This document shows, in pieces, positions 26,416-36,438 of a stretch of 64,000 bases of DNA (positions are counted from its first letter, which is position 1; each line of letters begins with the position of its first letter). The stretch is from Oceanicola sp. 22II-s10i (GTDB lineage: Bacteria > Pseudomonadota > Alphaproteobacteria > Rhodobacterales > Rhodobacteraceae). The DNA lies in contig NZ_AQQU01000005.1 of assembly GCF_002210105.1 (NCBI RefSeq), positions 186,001 to 250,000 on the forward strand. The letters run 5' to 3'. The notes under the pieces were generated by a model that ran no database searches, was not told the origin of the DNA, and saw nothing but the letters and a program-made list of their open reading frames with translations. Made by a program: the position numbers and the translations under genes.

Positions 26416-26843
26416 TCAGTTCGCCGCCCTCGCCAGCGCAATATGCGCCTCGACCGCCGGGTTGCCGCCGGCCCGAAGTACCCCCGGCACGACGTTCAGC
26501 ACCGGCGGATCGACCAGGGCGCCGTCGGCCATGTCCGCCTCAGGCGCACCACTGTCGTTTGTGGTGGACGCAGCGCAGGTCCGCTGTCCGCCCTGTCTGA
26601 CAGGCCCACACGCGGTTGTGGCGGGGATGGAGCACGCGCAGCAAAGGTCCGGAAGGTCCGCCCTGCGTACCTTGCCCAATCGGATCAGGCTCCACTACGC
26701 TTCGAAAACTGCTTTATGGAAGCCGCGCCGCAGCAATCGAAGTTTCGGAGAATGTCCGGATAAGACCGGCCGCGGACTATCGCACCGATCGAGTAAATGA
26801 CGTTGTCATCGTGAGACCGCCAAAGAATTCCACCTTCTGGCAT
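26416..26843. other. Stretch without a recognisable gene; possible decayed coding remnant
   Basis: A minus-strand frame from 26679 to 26416 ends in a protein-like tail (ADGALVDPPVLNVVPGV, then AVEAHIALARAAN) that could be the C-terminus of a lost gene, but I cannot assign it. The rest, especially 26690-26843, is of lower G+C and carries stop codons in all frames. No promoter or repeat stands out. Confidence 0.35.
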
Positions 26844-27605
26844 TCAACTAAGCCCCTTCAGGATCTCTTCGATAAAAACCCCTGTCTTGCGGACGATCAG
26901 GTCCTTGTCATTGTCCAGCGTCGCCACGTGGTAGGAATCGTCAAGCCACTGCAGACGGATATCCGAAGACCCGACCTTGCGCATGACGCGGTGCGCGTTC
27001 ATCGGATGCACCACGTGGTCTTCGCGCGATTGAAAGATCATCAGCGGACAGGTGATCCTGGCCAGACGGTCCCCGACGGCGGCCTGCGCCAGATAGACCT
27101 CGCGTAGGCAACTCACAGGAACCTCAGCATAGGCCAGTTCCTCTACCCCTTCCGCCTTGATGTCCGAGCCGATGCCGGGGATGCGCTGCGGTGCGTCGGG
27201 CGCTAGGATCAGTTCCGCCAGGCCGCCGTCGTTTTCACCCGCGATGGCGTTGATCGGAATGGCCCCGGCGATGGTCCCGGCATAGGCTTCGGCCAGCCCT
27301 AGCGTCAGCATCCCGCCCATGGACAGCCCGGTGACGAACACCGGATCGCCCCGCGCCGCGAGTTGCTGAAACGCGACATCGGCCGAGGCCATCCAGTCGA
27401 GGTATCCCGTCTTCTCCATCTCGTCGGGCGAAGTGCCGTGGCCCGCAAGGCAGGGGCCCAGAACGTGAAATCCGAATGCCTCGTTCAGGCTCTGGCCAAG
27501 ATGGCGCATGCTCTGCGTCGAACCGGTGAAGCCGTGCAGGACGAGGACCGAACAGTCCTTTCCCTGGTATTCGAATGGCTCCGCTCCGGGCATGTACTTT
27601 GTCAT
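26844..27605 (-). CDS. Carboxylesterase (Est30/monoacylglycerol lipase-like alpha/beta hydrolase)
   Basis: A 253-residue soluble esterase. The oxyanion motif is HGFTGST, the nucleophile GLSMGGM, the acidic segment SREDHVVHP, and the catalytic histidine SYHVAT near residue 225. The order and spacing match bacterial carboxylesterases of the Est30 type. It lies 21 bases downstream of the sugar-type ABC transporter genes on the same strand. It may release the transported compound from an ester, but no substrate can be named. Confidence 0.85.
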   Translation of the reverse strand: MTKYMPGAEPFEYQGKDCSVLVLHGFTGSTQSMRHLGQSLNEAFGFHVLGPCLAGHGTSPDEMEKTGYLDWMASADVAFQQLAARGDPVFVTGLSMGGMLTLGLAEAYAGTIAGAIPINAIAGENDGGLAELILAPDAPQRIPGIGSDIKAEGVEELAYAEVPVSCLREVYLAQAAVGDRLARITCPLMIFQSREDHVVHPMNAHRVMRKVGSSDIRLQWLDDSYHVATLDNDKDLIVRKTGVFIEEILKGLS

Positions 27606-27626
27606 GATCGTCTTCCTCCCCTGGGA

Positions 27627-28601
27627 TCAGGTCCTTTGCATTCGCACGGCATAAGCCATTGCCGCGACTGCGATGATGGCACCCTGCAACATCAGCTTGC
27701 CCGGCTCACCCAGACCGAGTGATGTCAGCAGGTTGAAACTGAAGGTCAGCATGAAGGCTGCGACCGCCGGCCCCAGAACGCCCCCCTTCCCGGACCCGAA
27801 GGTGACCCCGCCAAGGATCACGGCGGCGAGGGAGTTCAGGGCAAGATCGCTGCCGATATCCATGCTGCCGACCCCGACGAAGCCGACCAGAAGCAAGCCG
27901 CTCGCCACGGCGAAGAGGCTCGACATGACATGAACGACTGTCAGGACGCGGATATAGGGAATACCCGAGACCCAGGCGGCGTTCGGGTTCGACCCGATCG
28001 CATCCACATAGCGCCCGAAGACCGAAAACCGCAGGAACAGCGCAAAGGGGATCAGCAGTGCCAGCCAGACCAGCAGGGCGATCGGGACGATACCGATCCG
28101 CTTCTGTCCGATGAATTTCAGTACCTCGGGCGCATCGCCGGGGGCGTAGAACTGGCCAAGCGAAATGACCACGCCGGACAGGATCATAGCCATGGCCAGC
28201 GTGACGATGACCGACGATGCGCGCAGGCGGGTGATGAAAAAGGCGTTGGCCAGCCCGACCACGAGGCCGAAGAGGATGCAGATCGCGATCAGCACCGGCG
28301 GCGGATAGGGCAGCGCGCCGCTGGTCAGGATATAGCTGACCGCGACGATCACCCCGCCGATCGACAGGTCGAGCGACAGCACCCGCATGCAGACCGACTG
28401 GCCAATTACCGCGATGCCAAGCGGTGCGGCCTGCCGGACGATCAACAGCAGCAGAAGCGGCGACAGCAGCATGGGCCGTGTGAAATAGGCGAACAGCAAC
28501 AGCAGGGCCGTGCCGAGATAGGCGAACGGCAGGTTCAGCACGAAGCGGAGCGCATCGGTCGCGCCTGGACGTGACGAAAAGGCTCGCGTCGTCATCGTCA
28601 T
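27627..28601 (-). CDS. Ribose-type ABC transporter permease (RbsC family), second copy
   Basis: A 324-residue membrane protein with about nine hydrophobic segments, containing the family motif RVLSLDLSIGGVI and the C-terminal GVTFGSGKGGVLG. ATG 28601 sits in an ATGA overlap with the stop of the preceding permease gene. The frame is open further upstream but is then out of phase with that gene. Two different permeases suggest a heterodimeric channel. Confidence 0.9.
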   Translation of the reverse strand: MTMTTRAFSSRPGATDALRFVLNLPFAYLGTALLLLFAYFTRPMLLSPLLLLLIVRQAAPLGIAVIGQSVCMRVLSLDLSIGGVIVAVSYILTSGALPYPPPVLIAICILFGLVVGLANAFFITRLRASSVIVTLAMAMILSGVVISLGQFYAPGDAPEVLKFIGQKRIGIVPIALLVWLALLIPFALFLRFSVFGRYVDAIGSNPNAAWVSGIPYIRVLTVVHVMSSLFAVASGLLLVGFVGVGSMDIGSDLALNSLAAVILGGVTFGSGKGGVLGPAVAAFMLTFSFNLLTSLGLGEPGKLMLQGAIIAVAAMAYAVRMQRT

Positions 28602-29533
28602 GCGCCGATCGTCTTGCGAGGCTGGAGGCTCACCGCTGACAACAGCAGCAGGCCGGTCGCCGCCGCCCGGATGAAGGGCGAAACGCCGATCAGGTTCATC
28701 CCGTTGGTCATCAGGCCAAGGGCGACGGTCCCCGCGATCACGCCCGGCACGCTGCCGATGCCGCCGGCCAGCAGCACGCCGCCAAGCGCGATGGCCGTGA
28801 CCGATTCCAGCCCGTATTGCACACCCATCGTAGGCTCGGCCGAGGCGACGCGGGCCGACAGGAAGAGACCGGCGAGAACCCCGCCGAAGGAACACAGCAC
28901 GTAGCAGGTGATCCGTTGCATCGTGACGTTGACCCCGTTCCGCGCCGCGTTCAGATCATTCGCCCCGACCGCAAAGATGCGCAGTCCGAACCGGGTCCGG
29001 CTGGTCAGAACCCATGTTGCGACAACCGCCAGCACGCACCAGTAGAAAGCCGCCGGAAGACCGAGGAACGTGAACCGCACCAGCGCCTCGAGGTAGTCCG
29101 GCACGTCGCCTCCGGGCACGGGCAGGATCAGCAGGGCCAGCCCCTGAAGGAAGGTCATGCTGGCCAGCGTCATGATCAGCGGATGCACCGCGAAGACCGT
29201 CACGCCGATCCCGTTGACGAGGCCCACGCACAGCCCGGCCATCAGCGCGGCGGGCACCGCCAGCGCCGGATCGACAGAGACGATGATCGCGCTGGTCAGG
29301 CTGAGGACCGATCCGACCGACAGGTCGATCCCGCCCGAGACCGCGACGATCATCTGGCCGAGGGCGACCAGCAGCAGCGCCGCAATCTGGGCATTGACGT
29401 TGGCATAGTTCTGAACGGTCGCGAAATTGGGCGCTGTGAAGCCCAAAAATACGAACATCACCACCGGGATGCCAAGGGCGACCAGCCCCAGCCCCGATCT
29501 TCCCGGAAAGCGGATCATCTGCCGGATGCTCAT
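28598..29533 (-). CDS. Ribose-type ABC transporter permease (RbsC family), first copy
   Basis: A 311-residue membrane protein with about nine hydrophobic segments. The RbsC-type motif is SGGIDLSVGSVLSLTS (about 65-80), and the coupling loop region is ARNGVNVTMQR. The gene overlaps the ATPase gene upstream (ATGA) and the second permease downstream, giving the order binding protein, ATPase, permease, permease. Confidence 0.92.
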   Translation of the reverse strand: MSIRQMIRFPGRSGLGLVALGIPVVMFVFLGFTAPNFATVQNYANVNAQIAALLLVALGQMIVAVSGGIDLSVGSVLSLTSAIIVSVDPALAVPAALMAGLCVGLVNGIGVTVFAVHPLIMTLASMTFLQGLALLILPVPGGDVPDYLEALVRFTFLGLPAAFYWCVLAVVATWVLTSRTRFGLRIFAVGANDLNAARNGVNVTMQRITCYVLCSFGGVLAGLFLSARVASAEPTMGVQYGLESVTAIALGGVLLAGGIGSVPGVIAGTVALGLMTNGMNLIGVSPFIRAAATGLLLLSAVSLQPRKTIGA

Positions 29534-31101
29534 GCCACCGCCTCCTGTTCGATGCCGCCGGTCAGGGCGGCGTGCATCACCTGTTCCTCTGTCGCCTCGG
29601 TGCCGGTGAACTCGGCGACCAGCGCACCACCGCGCACGGCGAGGATCCGGTCGCAGAGGCCAAGCACCTCGGTCAGTTCGCTCGAGGTGATCAGCACCGC
29701 CCCGCCGGCATCGGCGAATTCTCGCAGCAGGCCATAGATCTCAGCCTTGGCGCCGACATCGACCCCGCGCGTCGGCTCCTCGATCAGCAGGACATCCACG
29801 CCCGAGGCCAGCCAGCGCCCGATCATCACCTTCTGCTGGTTGCCGCCCGAAAGCGCCCCTACAGCCTGACCCGACCCCGCCGAAACCACCCGCATCTTGG
29901 CAAGCAGCTGTTCGATCGCGTTGCCGCTGATGCGCGCCCGCTGCCAGATCGACTGATCGCGCAGCATCCCGAGCGCCACGTTCTGACGGATCGACAGCGG
30001 CAGGTAGAGCCCTTCGATCTTGCGATCCTCCGGGATGAACCCGACGCCGGCGCGGGCGGTGGCCACGATCGATGCCGGCAGGTGTTCGACATCACCGGAC
30101 TTCCGGCCGGCTTTCGACACGGTGCCGGCCGACGGCGGCTCGATACCCGCGAGGGCGCGGATGATCGCGCGCTGCCCCTGCCCTTCCAGCCCGGCGAGGC
30201 CAAGGATCTCTCCGACGGACAGACGGAACGAGACCGCACACCCGAACGCCGATGGCGCCAGCGCCTCCACCACCAGCCGCGGCTGCCGCTTGGTCGGTTG
30301 CGGACGACGCTCGGGGTAGAGCGTGCCGATTTCGCGCCCCACCATCAGCGCCACGAGACGTTCGTGGTCGAGCTCCTGCGTCGGATGCGTCGCCACGTGC
30401 TTCCCGTCCTTCAGGACCGAAACGACGTCACAAAAACGGAAGATCTCATCCAGCCTGTGGCTGATGTAGAAGATCAGCTTGCCCTGCGCCCTGAGCTGAG
30501 CGATCAGACGGGCCAGCTTTTCGACCTCGGGCGCATTCAGCGCGGCGGTCGGTTCATCGAGGATGAAAATCTCGGCCTCGGCAGCGATCCCCTTGGCGAT
30601 CTCGACCATCTGCTGTTCCCCGACCGACAGGTCCGCGCAATAGGTGTCGGGTGAAATGCGGCTGTCCAGACGGTCCAGCGCGGCCTGCGCCGCCCGCCGC
30701 ATTGCCCGCCGGTCGATCAGGCCGAACCGCAGCGGTTCCCGGCCAAGGAACATGTTCTCGGCCACGGTCAGATTGGGCAGCAACGTCAGTTCCTGAAAGA
30801 TCGTCGAGATGCCGTGCCGCCGGGCGTCCTGCGGCGACCCGAGGGTCACCGCATCTCCACGCAGTCGCAGCGTGCCGCCGTCCGGGCGATGGACCCCGGC
30901 CAGCAGGTTCATCAGCGTCGACTTTCCCGCGCCGTTCTCACCCGTCACGGCATGGACCGAGCCGTGGCCGCCACGGAGCGAAACCTCCGTCAACGCGGCG
31001 GTCGACCCGAACCGCTTGGATATTCCTGCAAATTCGACAAGCGTCCGGCCCGGAGAAGCCTTTTCCGGGCCGGACACCGCCTGTTCAGTGTCCTTGGACA
31101 T
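29530..31101 (-). CDS. Ribose-type ABC transporter ATP-binding protein (RbsA family, two domains)
   Basis: A 523-residue protein with two fused nucleotide-binding domains. The first has Walker A GENGAGKST (about residue 53) and signature LSVGEQQMVEIAKG. The second has the degenerate Walker A GLAGLEGQGQ usual for RbsA proteins and an intact signature LSGGNQQKV and Walker B LLIEEPTRGVD. It powers uptake of a sugar or sugar-like compound by the two permeases. Confidence 0.93.
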   Translation of the reverse strand: MSKDTEQAVSGPEKASPGRTLVEFAGISKRFGSTAALTEVSLRGGHGSVHAVTGENGAGKSTLMNLLAGVHRPDGGTLRLRGDAVTLGSPQDARRHGISTIFQELTLLPNLTVAENMFLGREPLRFGLIDRRAMRRAAQAALDRLDSRISPDTYCADLSVGEQQMVEIAKGIAAEAEIFILDEPTAALNAPEVEKLARLIAQLRAQGKLIFYISHRLDEIFRFCDVVSVLKDGKHVATHPTQELDHERLVALMVGREIGTLYPERRPQPTKRQPRLVVEALAPSAFGCAVSFRLSVGEILGLAGLEGQGQRAIIRALAGIEPPSAGTVSKAGRKSGDVEHLPASIVATARAGVGFIPEDRKIEGLYLPLSIRQNVALGMLRDQSIWQRARISGNAIEQLLAKMRVVSAGSGQAVGALSGGNQQKVMIGRWLASGVDVLLIEEPTRGVDVGAKAEIYGLLREFADAGGAVLITSSELTEVLGLCDRILAVRGGALVAEFTGTEATEEQVMHAALTGGIEQEAVA

Positions 31102-31110
31102 CGACTGCTC

Positions 31111-32178
31111 TTATTTGCCGAAGTTCTTGAGTATCTCGTCTTCCGGATAGGTCGAGGTGACCCAGAACGCATCGTTCAGGTCAGGCCGGTAATAGTCCTT
31201 GAGCGTCTCGTTGGTGATCGGCGCCGGATCCGAATAATAGGACTTGTTCAACTGCTTGCCCTCGAGCAGCGCCACGGTCGCCCGCACCAGCGCCGGCCCG
31301 ATGCCGGGGGTGTAGATCGGCGCGACGGAGTCGAGCTCGTTCTCGGTCCAGATGCGCAGGAAGCCGTTGTTGCCCTCGCCGGTCATCGGAACCAGCGGTT
31401 TGCCCACGTCCTTGAACACGTCGACGCAGGCGCGAGTCATGTCGGCACCCGAGAACCAGATCGCATCCACGGGCTGCCCGGACAGCACGAGGTTCTCGCA
31501 CAGCTGCTTGCCCTTGGTGTAGTTCCAGTCGCCGAAGACCTCCGAGCCGATCTTGATGTCGGAGCCTTCCAGCGCCTCCATCAGCCCTTCGTAGCGCAGC
31601 GTCTCCTCGTTCACCCCGGCGATGCCGCGGAAGGCCCAGATCGTGCCCTTGCCGCCCAGCTTCTGCTTCAGCCATTCGCCCCCTGCACGCCCGAAGGCCT
31701 TGCCACCGAGGTTCAGTTCCACCGCCGAGTTCAGAACGCCTTCGGACGATCCGTAGGTCGTCACCAGAATGCCCGCCGCGATGGCCGCATCGACCTGGTT
31801 CTTGACCGTGGCAGGCGCCATCGGCGCGACGATGATCGCATCGACCTTGCGGGCGATCAGGTCTTCCATGTCCGAGACCTGCTTGGCCGACGCCCAGCCC
31901 GCCTCGGTAAAGATGAATTCCTTGATCGACTCGGTCTTGGCTGCCTCGTACTTGGTTTCCTGCACCATCTGCACGATCCAGGTGTTCCCCAGTCCGGGGA
32001 AGGACATGCCGATCGTGTAAGGCCCTTCCTTGGCGAATTCGCCAGCCGCGGTCATGTCCTCGGTCGTCGGGTCGAGCAAGCCCGGTGCCAGCAGTTCCTC
32101 GGCCAGAGCCGAACCGGATGCCAAGGCCACGCAGCCGGCGAGAAGGCATGCGCGCATGCCCCAAACTTTCAATGTCAT
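31111..32178 (-). CDS. Sugar-type ABC transporter substrate-binding protein
   Basis: A 355-residue periplasmic protein. The signal peptide is MTLKVWGMRACLLAGCVALASGSALA with cleavage near residue 26. The type-I periplasmic fold begins YTIGMSFPGLGNTW, the usual opening of ribose/autoinducer-type binders. GGAGGATAAAA precedes the ATG. It is first in the transporter operon and is divergent from a LysR gene. Ligand specificity cannot be assigned. Confidence 0.9.
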   Translation of the reverse strand: MTLKVWGMRACLLAGCVALASGSALAEELLAPGLLDPTTEDMTAAGEFAKEGPYTIGMSFPGLGNTWIVQMVQETKYEAAKTESIKEFIFTEAGWASAKQVSDMEDLIARKVDAIIVAPMAPATVKNQVDAAIAAGILVTTYGSSEGVLNSAVELNLGGKAFGRAGGEWLKQKLGGKGTIWAFRGIAGVNEETLRYEGLMEALEGSDIKIGSEVFGDWNYTKGKQLCENLVLSGQPVDAIWFSGADMTRACVDVFKDVGKPLVPMTGEGNNGFLRIWTENELDSVAPIYTPGIGPALVRATVALLEGKQLNKSYYSDPAPITNETLKDYYRPDLNDAFWVTSTYPEDEILKNFGK

Positions 32179-32346
32179 TTTTATCCTCCCAGGGGCCGCA
32201 CTCGCCCGGCTCTGCCCGTGCCCGACGCCCGGCTGCGGCCGGTTCGTTCAAGGCGACATGGGACATGCCCGGCCCGGTTTCCCGGCCTCCACGAGAACAT
32301 TCGCTGACCTGTCGTTAGGTTGACAAATCGTAACTTTTCATAGCGT

Positions 32347-32376
32347 GATAACCGAAATCTATCGGCTTCGGTTATC
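32347..32376. promoter_or_regulatory. Perfect 10-bp inverted repeat (GATAACCGAA/TTCGGTTATC), operator candidate
   Basis: Arms at 32347-32356 and 32367-32376 are exactly complementary, separated by ten bases. The repeat is seventeen bases before the LysR start used here and lies in the region divergent from the sugar transporter. A TTGACA hexamer lies at 32320-32325. The site could bind the LysR protein or another dimeric regulator. Binding is inferred from symmetry and position only. Confidence 0.6.
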
Positions 32377-32392
32377 GGGCAACTTAACCTCT

Positions 32393-33256
32393 ATGTCGCT
32401 GACAAGAATAGATATTCGCCATATGCGCTACGTGCTCGCGGTGGCGGATCACGGCGGATTCCGATGCGCGGCCATGTCGCTCAACGTGTCGCAACCAGCG
32501 GTTTCCAAGAGCGTGCAGGATACCGAGGCCGACCTTGGCTACAAAATTTTCGACCGGCATCCCGGCGGTATCTCCCTGACAGAGAACGGTCGGATGTTTG
32601 TCGACGATGCCCGCAAGGTGGTGGCGCAGTTCCTGCGCGCGATCCGGTCCGCACGCCGGAATGACGAGGATGCCAAGGGTCACATCATCGTCGGGTATTC
32701 CGCCCTTGCCGCGCCTCAGCAGTTCTCGCCGGGTCTCGAGGCGTTCAACGAACGGCAGGCCCGGGTCCAGATCGAAATGCACATGCGGTCGCTCAAGACT
32801 GGCGAAATCGACGTGGGATTCCTGCTGTCGCATCCGAGCGTCAGGGATGACGATATTTCGCAAAGCCGCCTCTGGACCACGCGGATCGGCGTGATCTGCC
32901 CACGCGGACACGGCCGCCCGACTCTGGACGGTCTGCGACAAGAGAAATTCGTCATGGGCCTGCGCGAGAACTGGCGCTCGTTCCGGATGATCCTGGATGT
33001 CGCCTGCGAAAAAGCAGACCTCGTGCCCTACATCGTCGACGAGGCTTGGGACGTCCACGTGATCTTTCAGCGCGTCGCCGCCGGTCGGGGTATGACCCTC
33101 TACCCGATGTCGATCAGGGACAATCTGCCCGCCACGCTGGAAATCCATGAGGTGGAAGGGTTCGACGCGGAACTCACTATCGCGATGGCGTGGAGCCGCA
33201 CCGCGGACACCCAACTCCTTCAGTCGTTTCGCAAGATTTATCACGATCTATGCTAG
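32393..33256 (+). CDS. LysR-family transcriptional regulator
   Basis: A 287-residue regulator. The winged helix (about 5-65) contains MRYVLAVADHGGFRCAAMSLNVSQPAVSKSV-type residues, followed by a two-lobe effector domain. ATG 32393 is chosen because an upstream ATG-like start at 32345 would place the inverted repeat inside the gene. ATG 32423 is a further alternative. It probably controls the divergent transporter/carboxylesterase operon. Confidence 0.88.
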   Translation: MSLTRIDIRHMRYVLAVADHGGFRCAAMSLNVSQPAVSKSVQDTEADLGYKIFDRHPGGISLTENGRMFVDDARKVVAQFLRAIRSARRNDEDAKGHIIVGYSALAAPQQFSPGLEAFNERQARVQIEMHMRSLKTGEIDVGFLLSHPSVRDDDISQSRLWTTRIGVICPRGHGRPTLDGLRQEKFVMGLRENWRSFRMILDVACEKADLVPYIVDEAWDVHVIFQRVAAGRGMTLYPMSIRDNLPATLEIHEVEGFDAELTIAMAWSRTADTQLLQSFRKIYHDLC

Positions 33257-33372
33257 TTGAATGCATCGCTATCCAACAAGACCCTGTCGCCATCGCGTGG
33301 GAATGATGAAAACAACAACATTAGAGCGTCTAGTAGATATACGAGCCTTGGAAAGCCGATCTCGTCGCGCAG

Positions 33373-33765
33373 ATGACTGCCACTGGGATTATGGAGGAAC
33401 GGATCCCACCCGAGATTCTCAAGATGATCGACCTTCACGTTCTCACCAGCTTGTCGGCATTTACGGGCAAGATAGCCGAACAGGAAGCGAGACGGGAAAA
33501 GCGACCCGGCGCACCTACGATTGATCTTGTCGTTCATCTGGTCATTGGTGTGCTTTTCCTTCGGGAAAAGCAAATTCGACCCGATGCGTCTACAATGTCC
33601 ATTTGTCGCGCGGTCGCGACACAGCTGGGACCTGGGTTTAGCAAGGACCACATCAAGCGCATTGTAGACCGCGCTGTTTTTCATGCGCACGATGCCCTCG
33701 GCTTGGTGGAGCGAAACCAGGAAGTCCGTGTATCCGGAGCTTGGAAACCTCGGGGCGGGAATTGA
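33373..33765 (+). CDS. Hypothetical protein of the tRNA-Thr-adjacent region
   Basis: A 130-residue soluble, helical protein with no motif I can name. Composition and hydrophobic pattern look like a real protein (IDLHVLTSLSAFTGK, VVHLVIGVLFLREK, FSKDHIKRIVDRAVFHAHDALGLVE). Its C-terminal part resembles a winged-helix or small helical domain, but this is not firm. ATG 33391 with an internal GGAGGA nearby is another possible start. Base composition is more AT-rich than the flanking chromosome. It is followed by a broken gene fragment in another frame. Confidence 0.45.
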   Translation: MTATGIMEERIPPEILKMIDLHVLTSLSAFTGKIAEQEARREKRPGAPTIDLVVHLVIGVLFLREKQIRPDASTMSICRAVATQLGPGFSKDHIKRIVDRAVFHAHDALGLVERNQEVRVSGAWKPRGGN

Positions 33766-34213
33766 CGATACCCGGGCTTTGGGCTGGGAAGGGGTGCATC
33801 TGCCCAGAGACGTTCCCGGCCAAGGGAACATTTGGGTGTCGAGATAAGCGAAGGATCAAACGCGCGTCGCATTGCACGAGTTGCAGCACGCGATACAGAG
33901 CCTAGAAGGCTTCGCACCCGGAGCCAATGCTGGAAGCGCGACCTCGGCACTCGCCTATCTGGGCCTCCTCACGGCAGGCCTCCAGAGGCGGCTTCCGCCT
34001 TCGATATTCACTAGGATCGCGCCGGACCTTGCAAGCCGGGACCCCGAGCGCATCACGCGGGCGATCCAGTCTTATGATCTCGATACCCATGCCTTCGCGG
34101 CGCAAAGGGAGGTCGAGCAGATCATGCGAAATCCTCCGACAGCCTACCGACGGATGCCCGGTGAGATCGAAGCCCGCAACGTCCAGTCCCGACAATTCAT
34201 GTCACCCGAGTAG
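33728..34213 (+). pseudogene. Broken metallopeptidase-like gene with HELQH motif and in-frame stop
   Basis: From TTG 33872 the frame reads HELQHAIQSLEGF and goes on to 34213. HELQHA(I/V)Q followed by EGFA is the zinc-site segment seen in the large polyvalent proteins of phages and conjugative elements. The same frame upstream gives VYPELGNL, GWEGVHLPRDVPGQGNIWVSR and then TAA at 33845-33847, directly before the motif. The reading frame is consistent on both sides of the stop, so a single base change seems to have broken one longer gene. A short protein from TTG 33872 remains possible. Confidence 0.5.
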
Positions 34214-34373
34214 CGGCGCGAGACTCCGCCTTGGTTGACCCGCGACACGACTTCCGCCGCAAAGTGAGGGTCCAACCTCCATGCCGAGGATGGGGTTTTA
34301 GGAAGGATTGGGTCGATCAAGGTCGCTCGTATGGGAAGGCGCGCCTAAGCGCATCGACTGCGGCAACTATGAA

Positions 34374-34604
34374 CTATGCGGGCTCCTGAGCACCGGTGAG
34401 AATGGAGTTTACGAGAGCCTGCATCTTAGCTGCATCCAGCACAACATCGGCGGGCGGACAAAACAGCGGCGCCCCCTCTAGGGTCCCTTCGAGATTGGCG
34501 ACGTTGATGCCCATTGCAGCCGCTGCGAGATACAGACGGGCTTGCTCAACGGTTCCGGGCAATCGAGCAACTTCTGCCGCAGCGGAATCAGCGAAGCAGA
34601 CCAA
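34374..34604 (-). CDS. Small exported-type protein, Rap1a-like, with doubtful 5' end
   Basis: About 76 residues from TTG 34604. The sequence TVEQARLYLAAAAMGIN, then FCPPADV and MQALVNSIL resembles the small Rap1a/Tai-type domain, but the match is loose. Upstream in the same frame a signal-peptide-like start exists (ATG 34634, AAG, then TKTLAIALVCFADSAAA), but TAG at 34628-34626 is the third codon. Either the gene starts at the non-ATG codon without a full signal peptide, or it is a pseudogene. Confidence 0.4.
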   Translation of the reverse strand: MVCFADSAAAEVARLPGTVEQARLYLAAAAMGINVANLEGTLEGAPLFCPPADVVLDAAKMQALVNSILTGAQEPA

Positions 34605-34809
34605 CGCAATCGCCAGCGTCTTCGTCTACTTCATCTGACACCTGAGCCACCGTCCGTTCGCAACGCTACCCTAGAATCTCCCCGTTCTCGAGCGGTTGAG
34701 CTCCAGAGAAGAAACGTTGAGTGTGTTGCCCCGGTGCTTCCCAAGCGGCGGCGAGGCTTGGCCGGGCGTCCGCAGCACTTCCGCAAATCTCTGTTTAATA
34801 TGGGAAAAC

Positions 34810-34884
34810 TGGTGCCGCAGGGGAGGATTGAACTCCCGACCTCACCCTTACCAAGGGTGCGCTCTACCACTGAGCTACTGCGGC
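34810..34884 (-). tRNA. tRNA-Thr (anticodon GGT)
   Basis: On the minus strand the acceptor strand GCCGCAG pairs with CTGCGGC, followed by an encoded ACCA end. The D-arm GCTCAGTGGTAGAGC is present. The anticodon stem-loop CACCC-TTGGTAA-GGGTG gives anticodon GGT. The T-arm has GTTCAATC. It reads ACC/ACU threonine codons. Its 3' end faces the composition-shifted region at 33257-34800, a typical arrangement for an integration site. Confidence 0.95.
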
Positions 34885-35027
34885 GGTCAGGTGGGGGCCT
34901 TTTACCGAATGCGCGGGCGAGTGCAAGAACTTTGCTGCGGCTTTTTTCGGGTAATCCGAAGGCCAATGATGCCCCCGCACCCGCGGCACCGCTGGACGCG
35001 GGGCGCCGATAGACTTAAATCTCTGCC

Positions 35028-35172
35028 ATGAGCAAAAAGGCAGGCACGGGCCAGAGCAGAGAGGACCGCCTCAAACAGGCGCTCAAGGCCAATCTGGCGC
35101 GCCGCAAGGCGCAGGCCAGGGCACGTGACCGCGCCGACGAGGCCAAGTCAGAGAGCAGCGAAGAGGACAGCG

Positions 35173-35180
<8 letters not shown>
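35028..35180 (+). CDS. Small basic protein upstream of murA
   Basis: A 50-residue hydrophilic peptide starting [20 protein letters not shown], rich in Lys, Arg and Ala in the first two-thirds and acidic at the end. It has no signal peptide or known domain. Its last codons overlap the murA ATG by eight bases, so murA translation may be coupled to it. The function is unknown. Confidence 0.6.

Positions 35181-36437
<1,257 letters not shown>

Positions 36438-36438
<1 letters not shown>

Noticed and set aside
33253-33831. Minus-strand frame of 192 codons in the tRNA-Thr-adjacent region
   Set aside because: It overlaps the better plus-strand candidate, and the sequence lacks protein-like hydrophobic pattern and ribosome site.
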